DNA of 64,000 nucleotides from Henriciella sp. (GTDB lineage Bacteria; Pseudomonadota; Alphaproteobacteria; Caulobacterales; Hyphomonadaceae): NCBI GenBank assembly GCA_030066975.1, contig JASJAO010000004.1, positions 62,001-126,000 of the forward strand, read 5' to 3'. Shown here one piece after another: positions 36,889 through 44,826 of the stretch (positions are counted from its first letter, which is position 1; each line of letters starts with the position of its first letter). The notes beneath the pieces were generated by a model, which was not told the DNA's origin, ran no database searches, and worked only from the letters and a program-made list of their open reading frames with translations. The translations under genes and the position numbers were made by a program.

Positions 36889-36982
36889 CGCTGCGCTCCT
36901 TTTGCTCACTTTGAGAATATATACATACAGCGTTGATTACGGTTTCCAATCCGTCTCGCCACGGAAGCGCGACAATTCGGAG

Positions 36983-37002
36983 CTGACCTGAAGTCAGGTC
37001 AG
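36983..37002 (-). repeat. Perfect hairpin at the end of the GST gene
   Basis: CTGACCTG (36983-36990) and CAGGTCAG (36995-37002) form a perfect 8-bp stem with a 4-base loop. The GST stop codon (36994-36996) sits partly in the loop. It has no T tract, so it may be a weak terminator or RNA stabiliser ahead of ribE rather than a classic terminator. Confidence 0.45.
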
Positions 37003-37602
37003 ACGCGCTTGCACCTTGGCATAGTGGGCCCCAAGATGTTCGAGTTCCTGCTGGGGCTTCCAGCGAACCACACCGGCAAACCCGCACGTCAGATACAAGG
37101 TCAGATCCGCAATCGAGAACCGGTCAGCCGCCAACCATTCATGCTCGCCCAAATGCCGATCGACCGTCGCCACGAATTTGCGAACGCGGGTCTCGGCTTT
37201 TTCAGCCGCTTCGGGCACCTGCGGCACCTCCAGGGGCGCCATCATCGGGTGCGTGTTTCGAAACCAGGTCGCGATCTGCATCATGAACATGAATTCGATC
37301 CGGCGATCCCACATCTCGATCAGCGCCTTCTCCTTGGCATCCTGGCCCATCAGGTTCGGCTCGGGCCAGATCGTCTCGAAATAGGTCGAAATCGCGCGGC
37401 TTTCAGTGATCGTCGACCCATCATCGAGGATCAGCACCGGCACTTGCGCATACGGCGATAAGGCCCTGTAGTCTTTGGATTTATGCTCCTGCTGCATGAT
37501 CGAAATCTCCTGGATTTCAACCGCATCAAGCTTACCCTTGAGTTTCAGAAAATTGTATGTCCGCTCCGGATTGACAGCTTTCGGCGCGTGATAAAGCTTC
37601 AT
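36994..37602 (-). CDS. Glutathione S-transferase family protein
   Basis: 202 residues. An N-terminal thioredoxin-like domain (1-80) carries VPVLILDDGSTITESRAISTYFE, the glutathione-binding E-S pair, and a C-terminal helical domain has ADRFSIADLTLYLT. The subclass is unclear. It lies 15 bases after the TonB receptor on the same strand, perhaps as the last gene of the nupC-receptor unit. The reaction cannot be inferred from the sequence. Confidence 0.88.
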   Translation of the reverse strand: MKLYHAPKAVNPERTYNFLKLKGKLDAVEIQEISIMQQEHKSKDYRALSPYAQVPVLILDDGSTITESRAISTYFETIWPEPNLMGQDAKEKALIEMWDRRIEFMFMMQIATWFRNTHPMMAPLEVPQVPEAAEKAETRVRKFVATVDRHLGEHEWLAADRFSIADLTLYLTCGFAGVVRWKPQQELEHLGAHYAKVQARLT

Positions 37603-37617
37603 CCTGTTCCTCCCGAT

Positions 37618-39732
37618 CTATCTGAATGTACTGCGCACGCCGATCGTGACGTTCAGCGGCTCGCCGGGGAAATAGCGTTCATTCCCAAACGCGAAATCCG
37701 CGCGATCGGCATACGCTTCATCCAGCAGGTTGCGCACGGTGACATAGGTCTCAAGCGAAGGCGAGAACTGATACGCCCCGCGCAGGTTCAACACGGTGTG
37801 TCCCGGATAGTCCTGCGTGTTGGCCGGATTGGTATAATACTCCCCGACATAATCCGCCGACAGCCCGAGCTCCAGCGCCGCTGTCGGCGTCCAAATCACG
37901 GCAAGATCCGCCAGCCATTCCGGCGCCGTATCAATCTGATCGCCATCGCGGATCACCTCTGCCGTGTTCCCGACGACGCGGTCAAACGCATAGGTCTGAT
38001 CGGACCAGGCAACATTGCCGCGAACCGTGACTTGGTCGCTCACCCGCCAATCCAGCGCCGCCTCAATTCCCTTATGTTCTGTGGCCCCATCCGGCACATT
38101 CAAGCCGTCTGAATCGCGAAAGAAGAAATTGTCCTTCTCCATCGCATAGGCGGCGACATCAAACACCAGATCACCGTCGGCCAGAACGCCCCGCGCGCCG
38201 ATTTCCAGACTGTCCAGCGTTTCAACGTCTATTTCTCCGACAACCTGCTGCGACTGCAGGCGATAAAGATCGCTCGCCTGCGGCGCCCGTGCCCCGCGCG
38301 ACAGGTTCGCATAAAGGTCAATCGTCTCGTTCAGATCATAAACCAGGCCCAGTTTCGGCGCGACAAAGTCGAAAGTGTCCGTCCGATCATCCGGCACATT
38401 GAAGCGCCCATTGATACCGACTGTCGCCTCGGTCGTATAATCATACTCGTGGGCTTCCCCGCGCAGCCCCGCGAGCACGGTCAACCGCTCTGAAACCTGC
38501 CAATCGGCTTCCACCCACAACGCACCCATCAGCGTATCGACGGAATAGTCATAGTGCACGCCGACCGGGAACCGGGTGTCGCCCGGGAAAAACCCGAACG
38601 GCTCGGGCTGGGTCTCGCGCAGATAACCAGAGGCGATATCTGTATCCACGCCGACGCGCACGTCCAGCGTGTCCGACAAAGAGCGATCATAGCGCACCAT
38701 CAAACCGCCGCCTGTATGCCCGTTCTTCTCAAACCCGCGATACGGCAGGAAGTGTTGACGGAAGTCCATCTGTTGCACCCGCGCAAACGGCGTCAGCGCC
38801 AGCCGACCGTCAGCGAAATCCCGCTCAAATCGCGCCGCACCACGCGCTGACCAGGCATCACGATAGGCCAGCGGATCATCATTGGTCTTGGCGAGATCGC
38901 GATCCTTGTACGCGTCCGGTCCTTCAATAAAATCAGCGGTTTCCTGTTCCAGATGCGACGCGGAGCCCCAGGCGGTGATCGCCCAGCCACCAAGCACCGT
39001 CTCCGCCACGCCCGAGCCCTTGATCTGCAGCCCGCCCGTATTGTCCCGCCAGCCATTATCCTTCTGGATCGAGAGCCCCGCCCGGGCGAGATAGCCCTGA
39101 TCCAGCACCAGGTCCGACTTGTAACGTCCCAGAGACGAGACAGACAAATGTCGGCTGGCCGAGCGCTCCTCCGGATCTGCGAGCAGGACATTGACCAGAC
39201 CATGTACCGCGTTCGACCCGTGTTTCGCAGAGCCGGGCCCGCGCACCACTTCGATATATTCTGCGGTCTCAAAATGCGGCTCGAGCAGGATATTGACGTT
39301 GCCAAAAGCCGGAGACCGAGTCGGCACACCATTCTCCAGCACCAGGAAACTCCCCTGCCCGGCGCCACCCGTCAGCACCGGAGACCGGATCGCGAGCAAA
39401 TGCTCCTGACCTGAATTGATATGAATGTTCACCCCCGGCAGTGTGTTCAGCAGTTCGGCGGGATGATCCGGCGCGATATCCTCGATCACACCCGGCAAGA
39501 GCAGCGAAGTACTTCCGGCGCCATCGAGCGGGCGGTCGCCAAATACCTCAACGGCCTCGAGCCGGTCTGTTGAGACGACGCGCAGGCACTGAATACGCGT
39601 TCCCCCTTCGTCGAAACAGGCCTGCAGGGCCGCATCCGCATCCCGTTGAACAACTTGGTCAGCCGATTGGGCCATGGCCATCGGGGCCAGGGCCGCACCA
39701 AGCGCCAGTGACCCCAAAAATGCTCTTTGCAT
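37618..39732 (-). CDS. TonB-dependent outer-membrane receptor, possibly for nucleosides
   Basis: 704 residues. Signal peptide (MQRAFLGSLALGAALA to AMAQ), then a short stretch with two cysteines, a TonB-box-like DRLEAVEVFGD, a plug domain (about residues 55-160, with IEVVRGPGSAKHGSNAVHG) and a long 22-strand barrel ending in the aromatic NVTIGVRSTFR. Such proteins import nutrients using TonB energy. An upstream open frame of 64 codons was rejected; ATG 39732 has AGAGGAG before it. It directly follows a concentrative nucleoside transporter gene with an 11-base gap, so nucleosides are the likely cargo (inference). Confidence 0.93.
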   Translation of the reverse strand: MQRAFLGSLALGAALAPMAMAQSADQVVQRDADAALQACFDEGGTRIQCLRVVSTDRLEAVEVFGDRPLDGAGSTSLLLPGVIEDIAPDHPAELLNTLPGVNIHINSGQEHLLAIRSPVLTGGAGQGSFLVLENGVPTRSPAFGNVNILLEPHFETAEYIEVVRGPGSAKHGSNAVHGLVNVLLADPEERSASRHLSVSSLGRYKSDLVLDQGYLARAGLSIQKDNGWRDNTGGLQIKGSGVAETVLGGWAITAWGSASHLEQETADFIEGPDAYKDRDLAKTNDDPLAYRDAWSARGAARFERDFADGRLALTPFARVQQMDFRQHFLPYRGFEKNGHTGGGLMVRYDRSLSDTLDVRVGVDTDIASGYLRETQPEPFGFFPGDTRFPVGVHYDYSVDTLMGALWVEADWQVSERLTVLAGLRGEAHEYDYTTEATVGINGRFNVPDDRTDTFDFVAPKLGLVYDLNETIDLYANLSRGARAPQASDLYRLQSQQVVGEIDVETLDSLEIGARGVLADGDLVFDVAAYAMEKDNFFFRDSDGLNVPDGATEHKGIEAALDWRVSDQVTVRGNVAWSDQTYAFDRVVGNTAEVIRDGDQIDTAPEWLADLAVIWTPTAALELGLSADYVGEYYTNPANTQDYPGHTVLNLRGAYQFSPSLETYVTVRNLLDEAYADRADFAFGNERYFPGEPLNVTIGVRSTFR

Positions 39733-39743
39733 CGTGGCTCCTC

Positions 39744-41018
39744 TTATCCAAAGAAAAGATTGGCCGGCAGCGCGCCGACAATCGCACCGCTCATACAGGT
39801 GGCAAGTGTGCCGGCGACGAGGGTTTTCCAGGCCAGTTCGAGAAATGTCGTGCGCCGCGCGGGCTCTATGATCGACAATCCACCGATCAGAATGCCGATC
39901 GAGCCAAAATTCGCAAAGCCGCAAATCGCGTGCGCGGTAATCATGCTGCTGCGCTGTGACAACCCTTCACCGCCCTCTCCCGCGAGCTGCAGGAAGGCAA
40001 CAAACTCCGTCAGTACGGTCTTGATACCGATCAGAGACCCCGACTGAGCCGCCTCGGCCCACGGCACGCCGACCATGTACATGATCGGTGCGAACACCCA
40101 GCCGAGAATGCGCTCTATCGACAGTTTCTCGCCAAACACATCGGGCAACGCCCCAAGACCGGCATTGACCAAAAACAGCAACGCAAAGGCCGCAATCAAC
40201 ATGGTCACAATGTTTGCGAGGATTTTGAGCCCATCCGACGCGCCGGTTGCAAACGCATCCATGGTCGACTCATACTCGAAATCCGGCTCATGCGCGCGCT
40301 GGTGCTCGTCGTCGGCTTCCGGGATCATCACCAGAGCCAGGGCCACAGCTGCAGGAGCCGCGATAAGAGACGCGGCGAGCAACTGCCCCAGCGCGTTCGG
40401 CAACACATCCTGCAAAAACACGCCGTAGAGAACCAGCACACTGCCCGCGACGGTCGAGAAGCCAGCCACCATCAGGATGAACACTTCCGACCGCGTCATC
40501 CCTTTCAGATACGGCTTCACCAGCACCGGGGCTTCGGTCATACCCATAAACACATTCGCAGATACGGCGAGAGACGTCGCCCCGCCCAGCCCCATGGCTT
40601 TGCGGAACACAAAAGCAAAGCCCTTGGTGATCCAGCGCAAGATATGCCAGTGCCACAACATGGCTGAAAGCGCCGCAACCACAATGATCAGGGGCAAGAG
40701 ATGCACCGCGAAGATCGGTCCCGGTTGCCCCGTCAACTCTTCCCAACCCGCTTGCGTGCCAAAGGTCGGGCCGAACACAAATGACGTGCCATAAGCGGTG
40801 GCCTGAACCAGACCGTCGACCAGGACATTCGCGGCAAACAGGGCGTCACGGATGATCGGAATGCCAAACAGGATCAGCGCAAAACTGAACTGGATGGCCA
40901 CCGCGCCCAGCGCAATCTTCCAGGGAAAATTCCGCTTGTTCTCTGACAAGCCCCAGGCGATTGCCAAGATCATCGCTATGCCCAGAAACGCACGCGCATT
41001 ATCCCAACCCCAATCCAT
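39744..41018 (-). CDS. Concentrative nucleoside transporter, NupC/CNT family
   Basis: 424 residues with about 10 membrane segments. CNT hallmarks include FVFGPTFGTQ near the N-terminus, VFMGMTEAPVLVKPYL and the C-terminal SMITAHAICGFANFGSIGI. It imports nucleosides with protons or sodium across the inner membrane. The ATG at 41018 (MDWGWDNA) is favoured over the ATG 9 bases earlier because AAAGGA is properly spaced from it. Upstream of the TonB receptor gene, forming a two-membrane uptake path. Confidence 0.95.
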   Translation of the reverse strand: MDWGWDNARAFLGIAMILAIAWGLSENKRNFPWKIALGAVAIQFSFALILFGIPIIRDALFAANVLVDGLVQATAYGTSFVFGPTFGTQAGWEELTGQPGPIFAVHLLPLIIVVAALSAMLWHWHILRWITKGFAFVFRKAMGLGGATSLAVSANVFMGMTEAPVLVKPYLKGMTRSEVFILMVAGFSTVAGSVLVLYGVFLQDVLPNALGQLLAASLIAAPAAVALALVMIPEADDEHQRAHEPDFEYESTMDAFATGASDGLKILANIVTMLIAAFALLFLVNAGLGALPDVFGEKLSIERILGWVFAPIMYMVGVPWAEAAQSGSLIGIKTVLTEFVAFLQLAGEGGEGLSQRSSMITAHAICGFANFGSIGILIGGLSIIEPARRTTFLELAWKTLVAGTLATCMSGAIVGALPANLFFG

Positions 41019-41107
41019 CGGCACCATCCTTTACTCAGTTCACGAACAAGCCCTAGCCCGCGAATGTGCGACGGGCTAGTTGCCGAAGGCAGGATTGGCG
41101 ATTTTCA

Positions 41108-41476
41108 TCAACCAAGCTTGCAAACGCAAATTTTGTGGCCATCAGGGTCCCGGAAATAGGCACCGTAGAAGCCGGGCACGCGCTCGCCGGGCGCGCCATC
41201 ATCGACGGCACCGAGCGCCAGTGCCTTCGCATGCGCCGCATCAACGGTCTCACGATCCGGCGCGTTTAAAGCTGGCATGACCCCGTTTCCGCAAGTCGCC
41301 GCCTGCTCATCATAAGGCCCACCAATCGCCAGCATCGGGGCACCCGGCCCGGTACCGTAGAAATAGAGCCGGTCATTATCGAACAGGCGCTTGGCCCCCA
41401 AAGTGGCCATGAATTCATCATAGAACGCCACCGCCTTGTCGGTGTCATTCGATCCAAGTGTCACATAAGCCAGCAT
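41108..41476 (-). CDS. VOC family (glyoxalase-like) protein
   Basis: 122 residues with the paired beta-alpha-beta-beta-beta modules of the vicinal oxygen chelate fold. Typical segments are DKAVAFYDEFMATLGAKRLF at the N-terminus and GFYGAYFRDPDGHKICV at the C-terminus. Family members include glyoxalases, dioxygenases and resistance proteins; the sequence does not decide which. ATG 41476 follows an AGGGAG site. It is divergent from the SDR gene, and its stop is 90 bases from nupC. Confidence 0.85.
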   Translation of the reverse strand: MLAYVTLGSNDTDKAVAFYDEFMATLGAKRLFDNDRLYFYGTGPGAPMLAIGGPYDEQAATCGNGVMPALNAPDRETVDAAHAKALALGAVDDGAPGERVPGFYGAYFRDPDGHKICVCKLG

Positions 41477-41627
41477 GTTTTTCTCCCTGTCTGTCCCGTG
41501 CCAATCAACATGCGTGACATGCCCTGACAAGAGATGACGCAGGGCAAGTGCTTGACGTTTACGTGAACGGATGGTGGAAGAGCGCCAAACACGCTTTTAA
41601 GTTCTAGATCCTGAGGGAAATACAATC

Positions 41628-42548
41628 ATGACTGATATCCGTTTTGACGATCGCGTCGCTATTGTGACTGGCTCCGGCGGCGGCTTGGGTCGCCAGCACG
41701 CACTTGAACTGGCACGGCGCGGCGCCAAAGTCGTCATCAACGATCTTGGCGGCGCCATGGATGGCTCAGGCGGCAATTCAGAGGCGGCTGAGGCCGTCGT
41801 CGCTGAGATCAAGGCGATGGGCGGCGAAGCGATCGCGAACGGTTCCTCTGTCGCTGATGATGCGGGCGTCGAAAAAATGATCGCCGACACGATGGACGCG
41901 TTTGGCCGGATCGACATCATCATCGCCAATGCCGGAATCCTGCGCGACAAATCCTTCGCCAAGATGACCACAGAGGACATCAATCTGGTGCTCGATGTCC
42001 ATCTGCGCGGCACGTTCAAGCCGGTCCATGCGGCCTGGAACATCATGAAGGAACAGAATTACGGCCGCGTTGTCGTTACAACCTCTTCCACCGGCCTTTA
42101 CGGGAATTTCGGCCAGGCGAACTATGGTGCGGGCAAACTCGGCGTCGTCGGCATGATGAACACGCTGAAAATCGAAGGCGCCAAGAACAACATCAAAATC
42201 AACGCTGTCTGCCCCATCGCGGCAACACGCATGACCGAAGGCCTGATGCCACAGCCGATGCTGGACCAGCTAAAGCCTGAATATGTCACGCCCGGCGTGA
42301 TGAACCTCGTCAAGGAAGATGCGCCCACCGGCATGATCCTCTCGGCAGGTGCGGGCGCCTTCTCCATGGCGCAGATCGTTGAGACTCAAGGCGCTTTTGT
42401 CGGCCAGGGCGAGGCGCTGACCGCTGAAGCCGTCGCGGCCAAGTGGGACGAAATCACCGACACCACAACACAAACCGCATTCAAGAGCGGCGCTGAGCAT
42501 GGCGGCAATATTTTCGCTCGCGTTCAGGAAGCGGCACAAAACGCGTAG
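41628..42548 (+). CDS. Short-chain dehydrogenase/reductase, MFE-2/HSD17B4-like
   Basis: 306 residues, classical SDR. The NAD-binding TGSGGGLGRQH is at 14-24, NAG at 101-103, and the catalytic Ser (153/154), Tyr166 and Lys170 sit in TTSSTGLYGNFGQANYGAGK. The extended C-terminal part and INDLGGAMDGSG resemble the 3-hydroxyacyl-CoA dehydrogenase domain of peroxisomal multifunctional enzyme 2, so a role in lipid or steroid side-chain beta-oxidation is plausible. AGGGAAA lies before the ATG; a terminator follows at 42574. Confidence 0.92.
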   Translation: MTDIRFDDRVAIVTGSGGGLGRQHALELARRGAKVVINDLGGAMDGSGGNSEAAEAVVAEIKAMGGEAIANGSSVADDAGVEKMIADTMDAFGRIDIIIANAGILRDKSFAKMTTEDINLVLDVHLRGTFKPVHAAWNIMKEQNYGRVVVTTSSTGLYGNFGQANYGAGKLGVVGMMNTLKIEGAKNNIKINAVCPIAATRMTEGLMPQPMLDQLKPEYVTPGVMNLVKEDAPTGMILSAGAGAFSMAQIVETQGAFVGQGEALTAEAVAAKWDEITDTTTQTAFKSGAEHGGNIFARVQEAAQNA

Positions 42549-42573
42549 GGCCATACATACAGCCAGAAACATG

Positions 42574-42608
42574 AAACCGGCGCGGGCTCTGGCCTCGCCG
42601 GTTTTTCT
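42574..42608 (+). terminator. Intrinsic terminator after the SDR gene
   Basis: AAACCGGCG (42574-42582) pairs with CGCCGGTTT (42596-42604) around a 13-base loop, followed by a run of T's (GGTTTTTCTTTCTT). It lies 26 bases after the SDR stop and before the lipoprotein gene. Confidence 0.85.
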
Positions 42609-42647
42609 TTCTTATAACACCCTTGGAATCGACATAACGGGGATGTC

Positions 42648-43040
42648 ATGAAAATCTGGGCTGCACTTTTCGCCTTCACACTGCTTGCTGCGTGCGGGCA
42701 GACACCGGACGAAACGACGCGCCCTGCCGCAGAAGCGCCCGTCGCCGAGGCCCCTGCCCCAACACCGCCGCCAACGCCGATCGACGCGACCGGCGAAACC
42801 TGCGGCGGGATTGCCGGCATCCAGTGTCCATCCGCCTATTACTGCCAGCAGCCGGATGGCGAGTGTATCGAAATCATGGATGGCGCGGGCACCTGCCAGC
42901 TCAAGCCGGAAGTCTGCACGCGGGAGTATCGCCCGGTTTGCGGCTGTAACGGCCGCACCTACCCTAACGCCTGTGAAGCGGCCGCCGATGGCATGAGTGT
43001 CGCCGCTGAGGGCCCCTGCGACGAGCCGGACACGCAATAA
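42648..43040 (+). CDS. Lipoprotein with a Kazal-type protease inhibitor domain
   Basis: 130 residues. The signal peptide ends in the lipobox LLAAC with lipid-modified Cys16. A Pro/Ala/Glu-rich linker (20-48) follows, then a Cys-rich module (Cys52, 60, 66, 73, 83). Residues 83-124 form a Kazal-like domain: CTREYRPVCGCNGRTYPNAC with cysteines 90, 98, 100, 109 and 124. Kazal domains inhibit serine proteases. The protein is probably anchored to the outer membrane and could protect against secreted proteases or predators; this is inference. Confidence 0.88.
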   Translation: MKIWAALFAFTLLAACGQTPDETTRPAAEAPVAEAPAPTPPPTPIDATGETCGGIAGIQCPSAYYCQQPDGECIEIMDGAGTCQLKPEVCTREYRPVCGCNGRTYPNACEAAADGMSVAAEGPCDEPDTQ

Positions 43041-43049
43041 ATACCGCCG

Positions 43050-43703
43050 TTACAGCGACCGCGCGACGCCCTTGGTCAGAGCAGAGATCTTGTCCGGCAT
43101 AGGCACGTCGGTGACAGTCTTCGAATCGGTGATGTGGCGCAGCACCTGTTCGCCTTTCTGGTTCTGGATCGCGCCAACCAGCGCGCCGCCGCGAGCCAAT
43201 TGCTGGATCAGGCTCGCCGGAATAGTTTTCAGACTGCCCGCCAGCAGGATCCGATCAAACGGGCCATGCTCCGACAGCCCGTCCAGCCCATCGCCGTGAC
43301 GAAGCGTGACATTGTCCACTTTCAACGCGTCCAGCCGCTCCCGCGCCGCCTCAACCAGCGCCAGATAACGATCCACACCGTACACATGCCGACAAGTCTG
43401 CGCGAGCAGGGTCATCGTGTACCCGCTCCCAGCCCCGACAACCAACACGCGATCCTCCTTGCTCGCGGACACATTCAGCGCCTTTAAGAGGCGTGCGGTG
43501 ACAATCGGCCTTGGGATAGACTGCCCGCATTCAATCGGGACGGCGCAGTCTTCGCCCGCCATCCGCGCCAGGTCCGGCGCGACAAAGGCCCCGCGATCAA
43601 CGGTTTCCAAAGCCGACAGCACCGCGTCATTGGTGATCCCCTGACGCCGCAGGGACAGTACCAAACGCGCCGCGCGAAACGGGTCTGCAATCAGATCGGC
43701 CAC
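43050..43703 (-). CDS. Protein-L-isoaspartate O-methyltransferase-family protein
   Basis: 217 residues. N-terminal RRQGITNDAVLSALETVDRGAFV and the IECGQSIPRPIVTARLLKAL segment match Pcm, and VLVVGAGSGYTMTLLAQTC is the SAM-binding loop. It repairs or regulates isoaspartyl-damaged proteins. Alphaproteobacteria often carry a second Pcm-like paralogue lacking the canonical activity, so the substrate is not certain. It overlaps surE by 13 bases; surE-pcm is a classic stationary-phase survival pair. Confidence 0.9.
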   Translation of the reverse strand: MADLIADPFRAARLVLSLRRQGITNDAVLSALETVDRGAFVAPDLARMAGEDCAVPIECGQSIPRPIVTARLLKALNVSASKEDRVLVVGAGSGYTMTLLAQTCRHVYGVDRYLALVEAARERLDALKVDNVTLRHGDGLDGLSEHGPFDRILLAGSLKTIPASLIQQLARGGALVGAIQNQKGEQVLRHITDSKTVTDVPMPDKISALTKGVARSL

Positions 43704-44449
43704 GCCCGCATTTCTGACAGAAAACGCTCATGCGTCAAATCCACCTGCAAGGGCGAGACCGACACATAGCCATCATAGATCGCGCGCAAGTCCGTACCCT
43801 CATCCGGATTGGACAGTTTTCCGCGATACCCGATCCAGTAATAGGCGTTCCCGCGCAGATCCTCGCGCGCTTCGGTGCGGATGATTCGCTCATCCCGGAA
43901 GCCCTGGCGAGTCATCCGCACTCCGCTGACATCTTCCGGCGCGCGATCGGGGAAGTTCACATTCAGGATCAGATCGTCCGGCCAGCCTTTCTCAATCAGC
44001 GGCTGCAACACTTTCGCGCCCCAGGCTGTCGGTGTTTCCCAGGGGCAGGAATGCGGGTTCTGAAAGCCCTTGGATTGGCTCAGCGCCATGCTCGGCACAC
44101 CATGCTGCATCCCGAACAACGCTGCCGCGATGGTTCCGGAGAAGGTCGTGTCCTCAGCGATGTTCTGCCCGGCATTTACCCCCGACAGGATCAGGTCGGG
44201 CCGCTCCGGCATCAATTCGTCCAGCGCCAGCAGAACACAATCACTCGGCGTGCCATTCACCGCAAATCGGCGTGGGTCCATTTCTCGCACCCTGACAAAT
44301 TCCGTCAGCGAAATCGCCCGTCCCTTGCCCGATTGCTCCAGCTCCGGCGCAACGATCCAGATATCGTCGCTCAGCTCCCGCGCAATGCTCTCCAGAACAG
44401 CCAGCCCCGGCGCATTGATCCCGTCATCATTGGTGAGGAGAATTCTCAT
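43691..44449 (-). CDS. surE: 5'/3'-nucleotidase SurE
   Basis: 252 residues. The metal-binding NDDG is at residues 7-10 ([10 protein letters not shown]), followed by the SGKGRAISL motif and NGTPSDCVLLAL and SGVNAGQNIAEDTTFSGT, all diagnostic for SurE. It hydrolyses nucleoside monophosphates and short polyphosphates in stress survival. The ATG at 44449 overlaps the stop of the preceding small membrane-protein gene by 4 bases. An upstream extension of 51 codons was rejected. Confidence 0.96.
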   Translation of the reverse strand: MRILLTNDDGINAPGLAVLESIARELSDDIWIVAPELEQSGKGRAISLTEFVRVREMDPRRFAVNGTPSDCVLLALDELMPERPDLILSGVNAGQNIAEDTTFSGTIAAALFGMQHGVPSMALSQSKGFQNPHSCPWETPTAWGAKVLQPLIEKGWPDDLILNVNFPDRAPEDVSGVRMTRQGFRDERIIRTEAREDLRGNAYYWIGYRGKLSNPDEGTDLRAIYDGYVSVSPLQVDLTHERFLSEMRAWPI

Positions 44450-44826
44450 CTTCGTCTCGCAAGCAGGTCTAAAGCCACATAAAGGACTGACACCAGAACA
44501 GCGCCATAAACCGTGATGGTTTCGGTCGGTGCCACAAACGTGTAAAGCTCGTGTCCGCTCAAAAGCCCGTGAGCCGTCCCGTGAACAATCAACGCCCCAC
44601 AAAAGATCAGCGCAGCCAGCTTGCGCCAGGACGCGTAGAACAAGGCCCAGAACAGGCCAAGATAAAGCGGAATGTGAAGCAACAGAAAAATGTCTCGACC
44701 GGTCGCCTCAGTAAACTCACCGAGCAGCGGCAGCAACAACCACTCTGAATGCGTCATGGCGTCCATTTCATGAACAGCAAACAGAGAGACCGCCATTAAC
44801 AGGCAAAGCGTGGAAACCGCCTTCAC
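44446..44826 (-). CDS. Small integral membrane protein (DUF6713-like)
   Basis: 126 residues with about four membrane segments. The conserved-looking [17 protein letters not shown] near the first helix resembles the DUF6713 family, although I am not sure of the family name. Additional His residues ([23 protein letters not shown]) fall in or near membrane segments, suggesting metal or heme binding, but this is speculation. It sits between serS and surE with 4-base overlaps on both sides, so it belongs to that operon. Confidence 0.65.
   Translation of the reverse strand: MKAVSTLCLLMAVSLFAVHEMDAMTHSEWLLLPLLGEFTEATGRDIFLLLHIPLYLGLFWALFYASWRKLAALIFCGALIVHGTAHGLLSGHELYTFVAPTETITVYGAVLVSVLYVALDLLARRR

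Noticed and set aside
36889-36993. FMN riboswitch upstream of ribE
   Set aside because: The 105-base leader lacks the conserved RFN-element segments; only the GST-end hairpin is seen.
37618-39924. Longer TonB receptor starting at 39924
   Set aside because: The extra 64 codons overlap the end of nupC and would bury an obvious signal peptide; ATG 39732 has a good ribosome site.
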